From: ATZT02 sp038145175
GTDB taxonomy: Bacteria > Actinomycetota > Actinomycetes > S36-B12 > UBA5976
Reading direction: 5' to 3'
Length of the DNA stretch: 5,075 bases
Assembly: GCA_038145175.1 (NCBI GenBank)
Contig: JAYQPE010000023.1
Coordinates: 1-5,075, forward strand
Part shown: positions 1 through 4,743 of the stretch, piece by piece
Position numbering within the stretch: the first letter of the stretch is position 1
Layout of the letters: each line of letters opens with the position of its first letter
Made by a program: the position numbers and the translations under genes
The notes under the pieces: model-generated
What the model saw: the letters and a program-made list of their open reading frames with translations, nothing else
Told to the model about the DNA's origin: nothing
Database searches by the model: none

Positions 1-2
1 AC

Positions 3-248
3 AGAAGACATAGAGAAAGTGAATCAAGTAAGTATGCAAAGACAGAAGGAAGATTTATTGAAGAATTTGATTGTCACCAGTTAGCACTAAAAGTTGCTAA
101 AAAAAATAATTTGAAAAAAGTATCTTTTACTGCTCAACTGGCATTAACTGTTCGTTTACATGCTCTGTTGCAAGCAATTAAGTTAATTACGAAGTCCCCT
201 AAATTGGCATTAAAATTGTTTTTAAAAGGTATTTCACCGATTTCTTAA
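3..248 (+). CDS. C-terminal fragment, possibly a family 2 glycosyltransferase (5' end outside window)
   Basis: The frame starting at base 3 stays open for 81 codons to a TAA at 246-248, while the other two forward frames stop early (bases 10-12 and 82-84). The gene enters from the left with no start codon in the window. The fragment opens with RRHRESESSKYAKTEGR, which resembles the Y-R-x-H-x-x-S-x-S stretch near the end of many GT2 glycosyltransferases. It closes with a basic, amphipathic helical tail rich in Leu, Ala and Lys, also common in those enzymes. The catalytic domain is not visible, so the assignment is resemblance only. If right, it would transfer a nucleotide-activated sugar to a cell-surface glycan, which would suit the rmlA-rmlB pair at the other end of the window. 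It does not resemble the GyrA or DUF3566 C-terminus usually found just before tRNA-Ile in Actinobacteria. Coding status is fairly likely; the family is a guess. Confidence 0.45.
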   Translation, partial: RRHRESESSKYAKTEGRFIEEFDCHQLALKVAKKNNLKKVSFTAQLALTVRLHALLQAIKLITKSPKLALKLFLKGISPIS

Positions 249-260
249 ATAGTTTTCACC

Positions 261-290
261 TTGGTCAGGTCCTAATTACGCCTATTCGAT
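261..290 (+). promoter_or_regulatory. Candidate promoter for tRNA-Ile and downstream genes
   Basis: The 73-bp gap between the left-edge gene and tRNA-Ile contains TTGGTC (261-266), similar to a -35 box. It is followed after 18 bp by TTCGAT (285-290), or after 16 bp by TATTCG (283-288), as a possible -10 box. Either would start transcription roughly 25 bases before the mature tRNA, leaving a leader for RNase P to remove. Neither -10 match is good. The call rests mainly on this being the only spacer long enough to hold a promoter before the tRNA-ppiA run. Confidence 0.3.
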
Positions 291-321
291 AACCTAAGTC
301 GTCTGACTGTTTTTATCCAAT

Positions 322-395
322 GGGCCTATAGCTCAGGTGGTTAGAGCGCATCCCTGATAAGGATGAGGTCGGAGGTTCAAGTCCTCCTAGGCCCA
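322..395 (+). tRNA. trnI: tRNA-Ile (anticodon GAT)
   Basis: A complete 74-nt cloverleaf can be folded by eye. The acceptor stem is GGGCCTA (322-328) with TAGGCCC (388-394), followed by discriminator A395. The D arm contains TAGCTCAGGTGG. The anticodon stem CATCC/GGATG encloses loop CTGATAA, with anticodon GAT at 356-358, which reads isoleucine codons AUC and AUU. The T arm is GGAGG-TTCAAGT-CCTCC. The CCA end is not encoded (CGA follows), so it must be added enzymatically. This gene normally lies next to tRNA-Ala(TGC) near the actinobacterial origin; here a small protein gene separates the two. Confidence 0.97.
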
Positions 396-430
396 CGAAA
401 ATAAAAACAATCAGATGAGAGGATTAAGTT

Positions 431-592
431 ATGGCAAAAACATTAGGAGCACTCCTTTTATTAGGAACTGCTGCTGCGCTCGGTGCTGTAATTTATCGTG
501 CTGTTTTAGAACAAAGAGCAGAACAAGATCTTTGGACAGATGCTGCATTTGATGCATCACTAGATCTTGGGCCAGTTTCTAATTTGGCATAA
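431..592 (+). CDS. DLW-39 family small protein, 53 aa
   Basis: The ATG at 431 has a good Shine-Dalgarno, GAGAGGA at 417-423, 7 nt upstream, and the frame ends with TAA at 590-592. The product has a hydrophobic N-terminal helix (about residues 5-22, rich in Leu, Ala and Gly) that could be a single membrane anchor. A charged segment follows, RAEQDLWTDA at residues 29-38. The D-L-W core (33-35) after an Arg/Glu-rich stretch is the signature of the actinobacterial DLW-39 family, named for that motif and a typical length near 39 residues. This copy is longer, with about 15 extra residues after the motif. The function of the family is unknown. It usually sits beside the origin-proximal tRNA-Ile/tRNA-Ala pair; here it lies between them, 35 nt after tRNA-Ile and 13 nt before tRNA-Ala, so it is probably translated from a tRNA-containing transcript. 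Confidence 0.85.
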   Translation: MAKTLGALLLLGTAAALGAVIYRAVLEQRAEQDLWTDAAFDASLDLGPVSNLA

Positions 593-605
593 ACTTTTCT
601 ACTTC

Positions 606-678
606 GGGGGCATAGCTCAGTTGGTAGAGCACTGCCTTTGCAAGGCAGGGGTCAGGGGTTCGAGTCCCCTTGCCTCCA
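606..678 (+). tRNA. trnA: tRNA-Ala (anticodon TGC)
   Basis: A 73-nt cloverleaf folds cleanly. The acceptor stem is GGGGGCA (606-612) with TGCCTCC (671-677), and the discriminator is A678. The third pair is G-U (G3:U70), the main identity element for alanyl-tRNA synthetase. The anticodon stem CTGCC/GGCAG encloses TTTGCAA, with anticodon TGC at 639-641. The T arm is AGGGG-TTCGAGT-CCCCT. CCA is not encoded. Only 13 nt separate it from the preceding stop codon, leaving little room for its own promoter unless one lies inside the DLW-39 gene. It is probably cut from a longer transcript that may continue into ppiA. Confidence 0.97.
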
Positions 679-696
679 CCCGAAACAAAAAAGAAA

Positions 697-701
697 AAGG
701 A
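697..701 (+). promoter_or_regulatory. Ribosome binding site that fixes the ppiA start
   Basis: AAGGA lies 8 nt before the ATG at 710. It supports that ATG over the in-frame ATG at 638, which is inside the tRNA-Ala anticodon arm and cannot be a real start. Confidence 0.7.
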
Positions 702-709
702 AAATAAAT

Positions 710-1228
710 ATGTCAAAAACTTTTGCAACATTGAAAACAAATCATGGCGATATAAAAATTGAATTATTTCCAAACCATGCACCAAAGACAGTTAAAAACT
801 TTATTGGTTTAAGTGATGGTTCAAAAGAATGGACAGATTTAAAAACTGGAAAGAAAACAAATACACCTTTATATAACGGAACAATTTTTCATCGTGTAAT
901 TGCAGGATTTATGATCCAAGGTGGAGATCCACTTGGAAGTGGTCGCGGTGGACCTGGTTACCAATTTGAAGACGAATTTCATCCAGAATTAGTTTTTGAT
1001 AAACCATATTTGCTCGCGATGGCAAATGCAGGACCTGGAACTAACGGTTCTCAATTTTTTATAACAGTTGCACCAACAACATGGCTAAATAGAAAACATA
1101 CAATTTTTGGTGAAGTTGCTGACCAAGAAAGTAGAGATGTTGTTGACAAGATTGCAAGCGTTCAAACTGGAAATATGGATAAACCAGTTAAAGACGTTGT
1201 AATCAACAGCATCGAAATCTCACAATAA
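710..1228 (+). CDS. ppiA: Cytoplasmic peptidyl-prolyl cis-trans isomerase, cyclophilin type
   Basis: The 172-residue product is a complete single-domain cyclophilin, which interconverts cis and trans X-Pro peptide bonds and assists folding. The strand HGDIKIELF (12-20) and HAPKTVKNF (23-31) form the usual N-terminal region. The catalytic segment FHRVIAGFMIQGGD (60-73) carries Arg62, Phe67, Met68 and Gln70. GTNGSQFFIT (110-119) and WLNRKHTIFGEV (125-136) supply Phe117, Trp125 and His130 of the active-site pocket. Trp125 matches the residue that confers cyclosporin sensitivity in human cyclophilin A; M. tuberculosis PpiA, as I recall it, has His there. There is no signal peptide, so it should act in the cytoplasm. 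Overall it closely resembles M. tuberculosis PpiA, which also follows the origin-proximal tRNA pair. The rhomboid gene starts 21 nt after its stop, probably in the same operon. The lysine-rich insertion at 37-52 is a variable loop in the family. Confidence 0.96.
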   Translation: MSKTFATLKTNHGDIKIELFPNHAPKTVKNFIGLSDGSKEWTDLKTGKKTNTPLYNGTIFHRVIAGFMIQGGDPLGSGRGGPGYQFEDEFHPELVFDKPYLLAMANAGPGTNGSQFFITVAPTTWLNRKHTIFGEVADQESRDVVDKIASVQTGNMDKPVKDVVINSIEISQ

Positions 1229-1233
1229 AACTA

Positions 1234-1241
1234 AGAAGGTG
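1234..1241 (+). promoter_or_regulatory. Ribosome binding site supporting a TTG start
   Basis: AAGAAGGTG, just after the ppiA stop, is a fair Shine-Dalgarno about 9-10 nt before TTG at 1250. No ATG or GTG is better placed: the first in-frame ATG is codon 34, inside the zinc-binding domain. TTG is therefore the likely start. Confidence 0.6.
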
Positions 1242-1249
1242 TTAGATTT

Positions 1250-1996
1250 TTGAGTCAAACACCAGTTGATCCTGTTTGTTACATTCACAGTAATGAAGTA
1301 ACTTATGTTCGCTGTTCAAGATGTGAAAAATTTATTTGTGTTAAATGTATGAATCCTGCATCTATTGGCTACCAATGTCCAGAGTGTGCGGGAAATGTTA
1401 CAAAAATAATTAATCCAGTTAGACAAAATAAATTTATTCCTACACGACAAAAGGCAAAAGTCACTAAATTTTTAACAATATCTTTAGTTGTTGTCTATAT
1501 ATTTCAATCCTTATTGGGAGATGTTTTAATAGCTAATTTTGCTTTGTTTGCACCAAATGTTTCAAACGGTCAATGGTGGTTACTAATAACTGCAGGATTT
1601 TTACATGGATCTATTTTGCATTTGTTTTTCAATGCTTATATTTTGTGGGTTGTGGGTGGTCAATTAGAAAATATAGTTGGATCAATTAAATTTACGATTA
1701 TTTACTTTGTAAGTTTACTTGGCGGTTCTCTTGCTTCATATTTGTTTTCTCCATTTGGTTCATATTCAGTCGGTGCAAGTGGAGCAATATTTGGATTAAT
1801 GGGGGCGATGCTAGTTGTGGGAAGAAAAATTCAAATAGATATTTCTCAAATCACAACTTTGGTTTTAATAAATGTAGTTTTAGGTTTTGTAATTTCAGGA
1901 ATTGATTGGCGTGCCCATCTTGGTGGACTTGCTGCAGGTGCTTTAGTTACTTGGGTTTTGTTTAACGCCACTTCGTTGAAAGATAAAACCCGATAA
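1250..1996 (+). CDS. Rhomboid family intramembrane serine protease with N-terminal B-box-like zinc domain
   Basis: The product is 248 residues with a TTG start. The N-terminus is a cytosolic double zinc-binding module of B-box type, with ligands C10, H13, C22, C25, C30, C33, C43 and C46. A basic linker (about 50-73) leads to a six-helix rhomboid core. The catalytic Ser is S177 in GASG (175-178) and its partner is H223 in AHLGG (222-226). H124 and N128 form the HxxxN oxyanion motif of the second core helix. The protein should therefore be an active membrane protease that cuts single-pass membrane proteins near their transmembrane helix; the substrate is unknown. This zinc-rhomboid architecture is common in Actinobacteria, and the gene often follows ppiA at this locus. 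It is close to ppiA (21-nt gap) and its 3' end overlaps the opposing crgA by 35 bp. Confidence 0.93.
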   Translation: MSQTPVDPVCYIHSNEVTYVRCSRCEKFICVKCMNPASIGYQCPECAGNVTKIINPVRQNKFIPTRQKAKVTKFLTISLVVVYIFQSLLGDVLIANFALFAPNVSNGQWWLLITAGFLHGSILHLFFNAYILWVVGGQLENIVGSIKFTIIYFVSLLGGSLASYLFSPFGSYSVGASGAIFGLMGAMLVVGRKIQIDISQITTLVLINVVLGFVISGIDWRAHLGGLAAGALVTWVLFNATSLKDKTR

Positions 1997-2228
1997 CAAT
2001 AAAGCTAAATCCAATCCCAATATTTGCTGCTGCACTTAAAGAAGACATTCCAGGAACACTTGTACCTGCGATATAAAAAGTTATTACATATAAAAGCCCA
2101 ATTAGAAAACTTGCAATCATGGATGGGGCTACCCAGCGTGGGCTATCTAGATTGATCGGTTCTTGTTTTATTTGTTTTTCATGGGCATCATGAACTGCTG
2201 TTTTCTTACGTTTTTTTGAAATTGGCAT
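1962..2228 (-). CDS. crgA: Cell division protein CrgA
   Basis: The 88-residue minus-strand product starts MPISKKRKK, the basic N-terminus typical of CrgA. A polar cytosolic segment runs to about residue 30. Two membrane helices follow (about 33-54 and 66-84), joined by a short outside loop containing G55-TSVPG. The SPRWVAP entry (29-35) to helix 1 and the K-W-R end fit the family, and the length is close to the usual 85-93 residues. CrgA is an actinobacterial membrane protein that binds FtsZ, FtsQ, FtsI and other divisome parts and coordinates septal peptidoglycan synthesis. The start at 2228 has GGAG (complement of 2234-2237) 5 nt upstream. In M. tuberculosis crgA is also on the opposite strand to ppiA and trpG, between ppiA and the DUF881 gene, so both orientation and order are conserved. 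I see no clear promoter in the 62-bp divergent spacer. Confidence 0.94.
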   Translation of the reverse strand: MPISKKRKKTAVHDAHEKQIKQEPINLDSPRWVAPSMIASFLIGLLYVITFYIAGTSVPGMSSLSAAANIGIGFSFIVIGFYLSTKWR

Positions 2229-2278
2229 TTTTTCTCCATGAAGAACTATTGGGTTTCTAGGCTATCGTGCTTAGACAA

Positions 2279-2284
2279 TAATCT
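2279..2284 (+). promoter_or_regulatory. Candidate -10 box for leaderless transcription of the DUF881 gene
   Basis: TAATCT fits the actinobacterial -10 pattern TANNNT and is followed by exactly 6 nt before the ATG at 2291. That puts the expected transcription start on the A of the start codon. The 62-bp spacer has no Shine-Dalgarno before this ATG, which supports leaderless expression. A second TANNNT match, TAGGCT at 2258-2263, would give a leader of about 20 nt. No good -35 box is visible for either. Confidence 0.5.
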
Positions 2285-2290
2285 TAAATT

Positions 2291-3025
2291 ATGCGTCGCT
2301 TTAGCTCTCAGTTCATAGGTTTACTTGCTTTTGCTTTAGCAGGCTTTTTATTGACTGCTAGCACGCTTACTGCCAACGGTAGTGACATAAGAGTAGAAAG
2401 ACCTTCCCAGTTAAGAGATCTTGTTAAAAATCAAGCTAAAAAAATTGATGATTTAGAAAATGAAATTTTAAGAGTTAATAAAAATATTGAAAAAATAACA
2501 AATAGCAAAGAAAAAAGCCAAATAGAAATAGTACAAAGTAGATTGGCACAAATAACTCCCATCGCAGGCTTTACTTCATTAGTTGGACCTGGAGTTGTGG
2601 TGACTCTAAATGATGCACCTCAAGTTGATTTATCAATTCCTGAAGCTGAAAGACCAGATGTAAATGATTTATTAATTCATCAAGAAGACGTTCAAGCTGT
2701 AGTTAACGCATTATGGGCAGGTGGTGCTGAAGGTATAAGCATTATGGGAAAAAGAATTATTTCAACTTCTGCTGTTAAATGTGTTGGAAATACTTTGTTA
2801 TTACATGGAAAAGTTTATTCACCACCTTTTAAAATTGAAGCAATTGGTGATATTGAAAAATTAAATGAAAGTTTAAAAACAGATTCAAATGTGACCGTCT
2901 TACAAGAATATGTTGATTTGTACGGATTAGTTTTTGAAGTTCAAAAAGTACCACGATTAGAACTTGCACCTTATGAAGGATCATTGTTATTAGATTCAGT
3001 TAAGTTAAAGAAATCAATTTCATGA
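2291..3025 (+). CDS. DUF881 family membrane-anchored protein
   Basis: The 244-residue product starts with a short basic end (MRR) and a hydrophobic segment (about 8-28), read as a signal anchor placing the rest outside the membrane. Residues 40-88 are rich in Leu, Ile, Lys and Glu in heptad-like spacing, a likely coiled coil. The DUF881 domain follows (about 92-240). It includes GPGVVVTLNDA (99-109), HQEDVQAVVNALWAGGAE (130-147), C164-VGNTLLLHG and SPPFKIEAIGD (177-187), the most conserved stretches of the family. The homologue in M. tuberculosis (Rv0012) sits between crgA and trpG, exactly as here. The molecular function is not established; location and context suggest a cell-envelope or division role. 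The start lacks a ribosome binding site and is probably leaderless. Its TGA overlaps the trpG ATG by 4 nt, suggesting coupled translation. Confidence 0.9.
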   Translation: MRRFSSQFIGLLAFALAGFLLTASTLTANGSDIRVERPSQLRDLVKNQAKKIDDLENEILRVNKNIEKITNSKEKSQIEIVQSRLAQITPIAGFTSLVGPGVVVTLNDAPQVDLSIPEAERPDVNDLLIHQEDVQAVVNALWAGGAEGISIMGKRIISTSAVKCVGNTLLLHGKVYSPPFKIEAIGDIEKLNESLKTDSNVTVLQEYVDLYGLVFEVQKVPRLELAPYEGSLLLDSVKLKKSIS

Positions 3026-3639
3026 CAAAAATTTTAGTAGTTGATAACTATGACTCATTTGTTTTTAATCTTGTGCAATATCTTCAACAATTAGGTGCTG
3101 AAGTAATTGTAAAAAGAAATGATGAAGTAAAAAAAGAAGAAATAAATAATTTTGATGGAGTGTTACTTTCACCAGGTCCTGGAACTCCTAAGGAAGCTGG
3201 TGAATGTATCGCGATTGTTAATGAAGCAATAAAAATTAATAAACCATTATTAGGTGTTTGTTTAGGGCACCAAGCAATTGCAGAAGCATTAGGTGGAACA
3301 GTATCTAAAGCGCCCGAACTTCTTCACGGAAAAACTAGTCAAGTAATTCATGAAGATAAAGGTGTTTTTAAAAATTTGAAAAAACCATTTAGAGCTACTC
3401 GTTATCATTCACTTGCAGTTGAAAAACCTAATTTTCCTAATGATTTAGAAATAACTGCCACTACTGAAAGTGGTGTAATTATGGGCTTGAAACATAAATT
3501 TGCTCCAATTGAAGGTGTGCAATTTCATCCTGAAAGTGTGTTAACTGAAAACGGTCACCAACTTCTGGCTAATTGGCTTGTAACAACTGGCGATAAAGAC
3601 GCAATTAATCGTGTTTCTTCGATAAATTCCCCGAACTAA
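3022..3639 (+). CDS. trpG: Anthranilate/aminodeoxychorismate synthase glutamine amidotransferase subunit
   Basis: This 205-residue class I glutamine amidotransferase releases ammonia from glutamine for a chorismate-using partner (TrpE for anthranilate, PabB for 4-amino-4-deoxychorismate). The N-terminus has VVDNYDSFVFNLVQYL (6-21). LLSPGPGTP (48-56) is the oxyanion strand region. The nucleophile is C80 in GVCLGHQ (78-84), and the triad is completed by H169 and E171 in QFHPESV (167-173). HGKTS (102-106) and RYHSL (127-131) are also conserved. Length is slightly above the usual 190 or so because of a polar C-terminal tail. No trpE, pabB or other tryptophan gene is adjacent, so a single subunit may serve both folate and tryptophan synthesis (TrpG or PabA); the sequence alone does not decide this. 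It starts within the stop of the DUF881 gene (ATGA), with only a weak purine-rich upstream stretch, so translation is probably coupled. Confidence 0.93.
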   Translation: MTKILVVDNYDSFVFNLVQYLQQLGAEVIVKRNDEVKKEEINNFDGVLLSPGPGTPKEAGECIAIVNEAIKINKPLLGVCLGHQAIAEALGGTVSKAPELLHGKTSQVIHEDKGVFKNLKKPFRATRYHSLAVEKPNFPNDLEITATTESGVIMGLKHKFAPIEGVQFHPESVLTENGHQLLANWLVTTGDKDAINRVSSINSPN

Positions 3640-3661
3640 TTCTTTAGAAATATTCAACAAG

Positions 3662-3667
3662 TAGGCT
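3662..3667 (+). promoter_or_regulatory. Candidate -10 box before rmlA
   Basis: TAGGCT fits the TANNNT pattern and ends 8 nt before the rmlA ATG at 3676, so the transcript would have little or no leader. There is no Shine-Dalgarno in the 36-bp gap after trpG; the only G-rich stretch is this element itself. The same hexamer occurs in the spacer before the DUF881 gene (2258-2263). No convincing -35 box is seen, and read-through from trpG is also possible. Confidence 0.4.
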
Positions 3668-3675
3668 TCTTATTC

Positions 3676-4743
3676 ATGAAGGCATTAGTTCTATCAGGTG
3701 GCGCAGGCACCAGACTTCGTCCAATCACCCACACTTCAGCAAAACAATTAGTGCCAGTTGCTAATAAACCTGTACTTTTTTATGGCCTTGAATCAATAAA
3801 AGAAGCAGGAATAACTGATGTTGGAATTATTGTTGGTGAGACTGCCGAAGAAGTAAAAGCCGCTGTAGGTGATGGATCTTCATTAGGAATTAAAGCAACC
3901 TATATTCCACAAGATGCTCCAAAAGGTTTAGCGCACGCAGTTTTAATAGCAAAAGATTTTTTACAAGATGAACCATTTGTTATGTATTTAGGAGATAACT
4001 TTTTATTAGGTGGAATTACTGGATTAGTAAATGAATTTACAAAATCAGATGCCGCAGCCCAAATTTTATTAACTAAAGTTCCTAATCCAAAACAATTTGG
4101 TATAGCAGTTTTGGACGACAAAGGAAATGTAAAAACCTTAGTTGAAAAACCAAAAGATCCTCCAAGTGATTTAGCCCTTGTTGGGGTTTATATGTTTAGA
4201 CCAGAAATTCATAACGCCGTTCGTGCTATCAAACCTTCTGGTAGAGGTGAACTAGAAATTACCGATGCAATTCAATGGTTGGTTGATCAAGGACACACAG
4301 TTAAACCACATTTAGTTACTGGATATTGGAAAGACACAGGTCGCTTAGAAGACATGTTGGAATGTAATCGAGCTGTTTTAGAAACATTAGATCCTTTAAA
4401 TAAGGGAAAAGTTGATTCTGAATCAAAACTTATTGGCAGAGTTGTAATTGAAGATGGCGCAGAAATAGTTAGATCAACAGTTAGCGGTCCTGCAATTATT
4501 GGTAAAAATACAAAATTAGTTGACACTTATGTTGGTCCTTACACTGCGATTTATCATGATTGCTTGCTAGAAAAAAATGAAATAGAAAATTCAATTATTT
4601 TAGAAAAAACAACAATAAAAAATGTAGGAAGAATTGAAGGAAGTTTAGTTGGAAAAGAAGTTGAAATCAGTGGTTCAACCGAGCAACCAAAAGCACATAA
4701 ATTAATGCTTGGTGATCACAGCAAGGTTGTTATCAATAAATGA
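3676..4743 (+). CDS. rmlA: Glucose-1-phosphate thymidylyltransferase, long form
   Basis: The 355-residue enzyme joins glucose-1-phosphate and dTTP to give dTDP-glucose and pyrophosphate, the first step to dTDP-rhamnose and other deoxysugars. The nucleotidyltransferase domain (about 1-235) begins with LSGGAGTRLRP (6-16), then K23 in SAKQLVPVANKP. Metal-binding D107 is in YLGDN (104-108), followed by EKP (157-159), GELEITDA (191-198) and D220 in GYWKDTG (216-222). The C-terminal third (about 240-350) shows the Ile/Val-Gly-spaced repeats of a left-handed beta-helix (IGRVVIEDGAEI, AIIGKN, VGPYTAI). This domain separates the long form, as in Streptomyces StrD and some archaeal enzymes, from the short form of about 290 residues common in rhamnose operons. 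There is no Shine-Dalgarno at the start. Its TGA overlaps the rmlB ATG by 4 nt, so the two are almost certainly co-translated. Confidence 0.95.
   Translation: MKALVLSGGAGTRLRPITHTSAKQLVPVANKPVLFYGLESIKEAGITDVGIIVGETAEEVKAAVGDGSSLGIKATYIPQDAPKGLAHAVLIAKDFLQDEPFVMYLGDNFLLGGITGLVNEFTKSDAAAQILLTKVPNPKQFGIAVLDDKGNVKTLVEKPKDPPSDLALVGVYMFRPEIHNAVRAIKPSGRGELEITDAIQWLVDQGHTVKPHLVTGYWKDTGRLEDMLECNRAVLETLDPLNKGKVDSESKLIGRVVIEDGAEIVRSTVSGPAIIGKNTKLVDTYVGPYTAIYHDCLLEKNEIENSIILEKTTIKNVGRIEGSLVGKEVEISGSTEQPKAHKLMLGDHSKVVINK

Noticed and set aside
3..248. DUF3566 or GyrA C-terminus, as expected from gene order before tRNA-Ile
   Set aside because: The translated tail has neither the membrane helices of DUF3566 nor GyrA C-terminal repeats.
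258..270. Inverted repeat ACCT-TGGTC-AGGT
   Set aside because: The stem is 4 bp, with no T run after it; chance is enough to explain it.
297..314. Small hairpin AGTC-GTCT-GACT followed by GTTTTT, as a terminator of the left-edge gene
   Set aside because: The stem is only 4 bp and lies just before tRNA-Ile in its likely leader, too weak for a rho-independent terminator.
638..709. Upstream extension of ppiA to an in-frame ATG at 638
   Set aside because: This ATG is inside the tRNA-Ala anticodon arm. The ATG at 710 has AAGGA at proper spacing and gives the normal cyclophilin N-terminus.
579..785. Minus-strand open frame of 68 codons
   Set aside because: It runs antisense through the whole of tRNA-Ala and the start of ppiA, and its product has no family features.
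3900..4121. Minus-strand open frame of 73 codons inside rmlA
   Set aside because: It is antisense to the well-conserved catalytic domain of RmlA and has no recognisable motif or ribosome binding site.
4287..4526. Minus-strand open frame of 79 codons inside rmlA
   Set aside because: It is antisense to RmlA coding sequence and has no family features.
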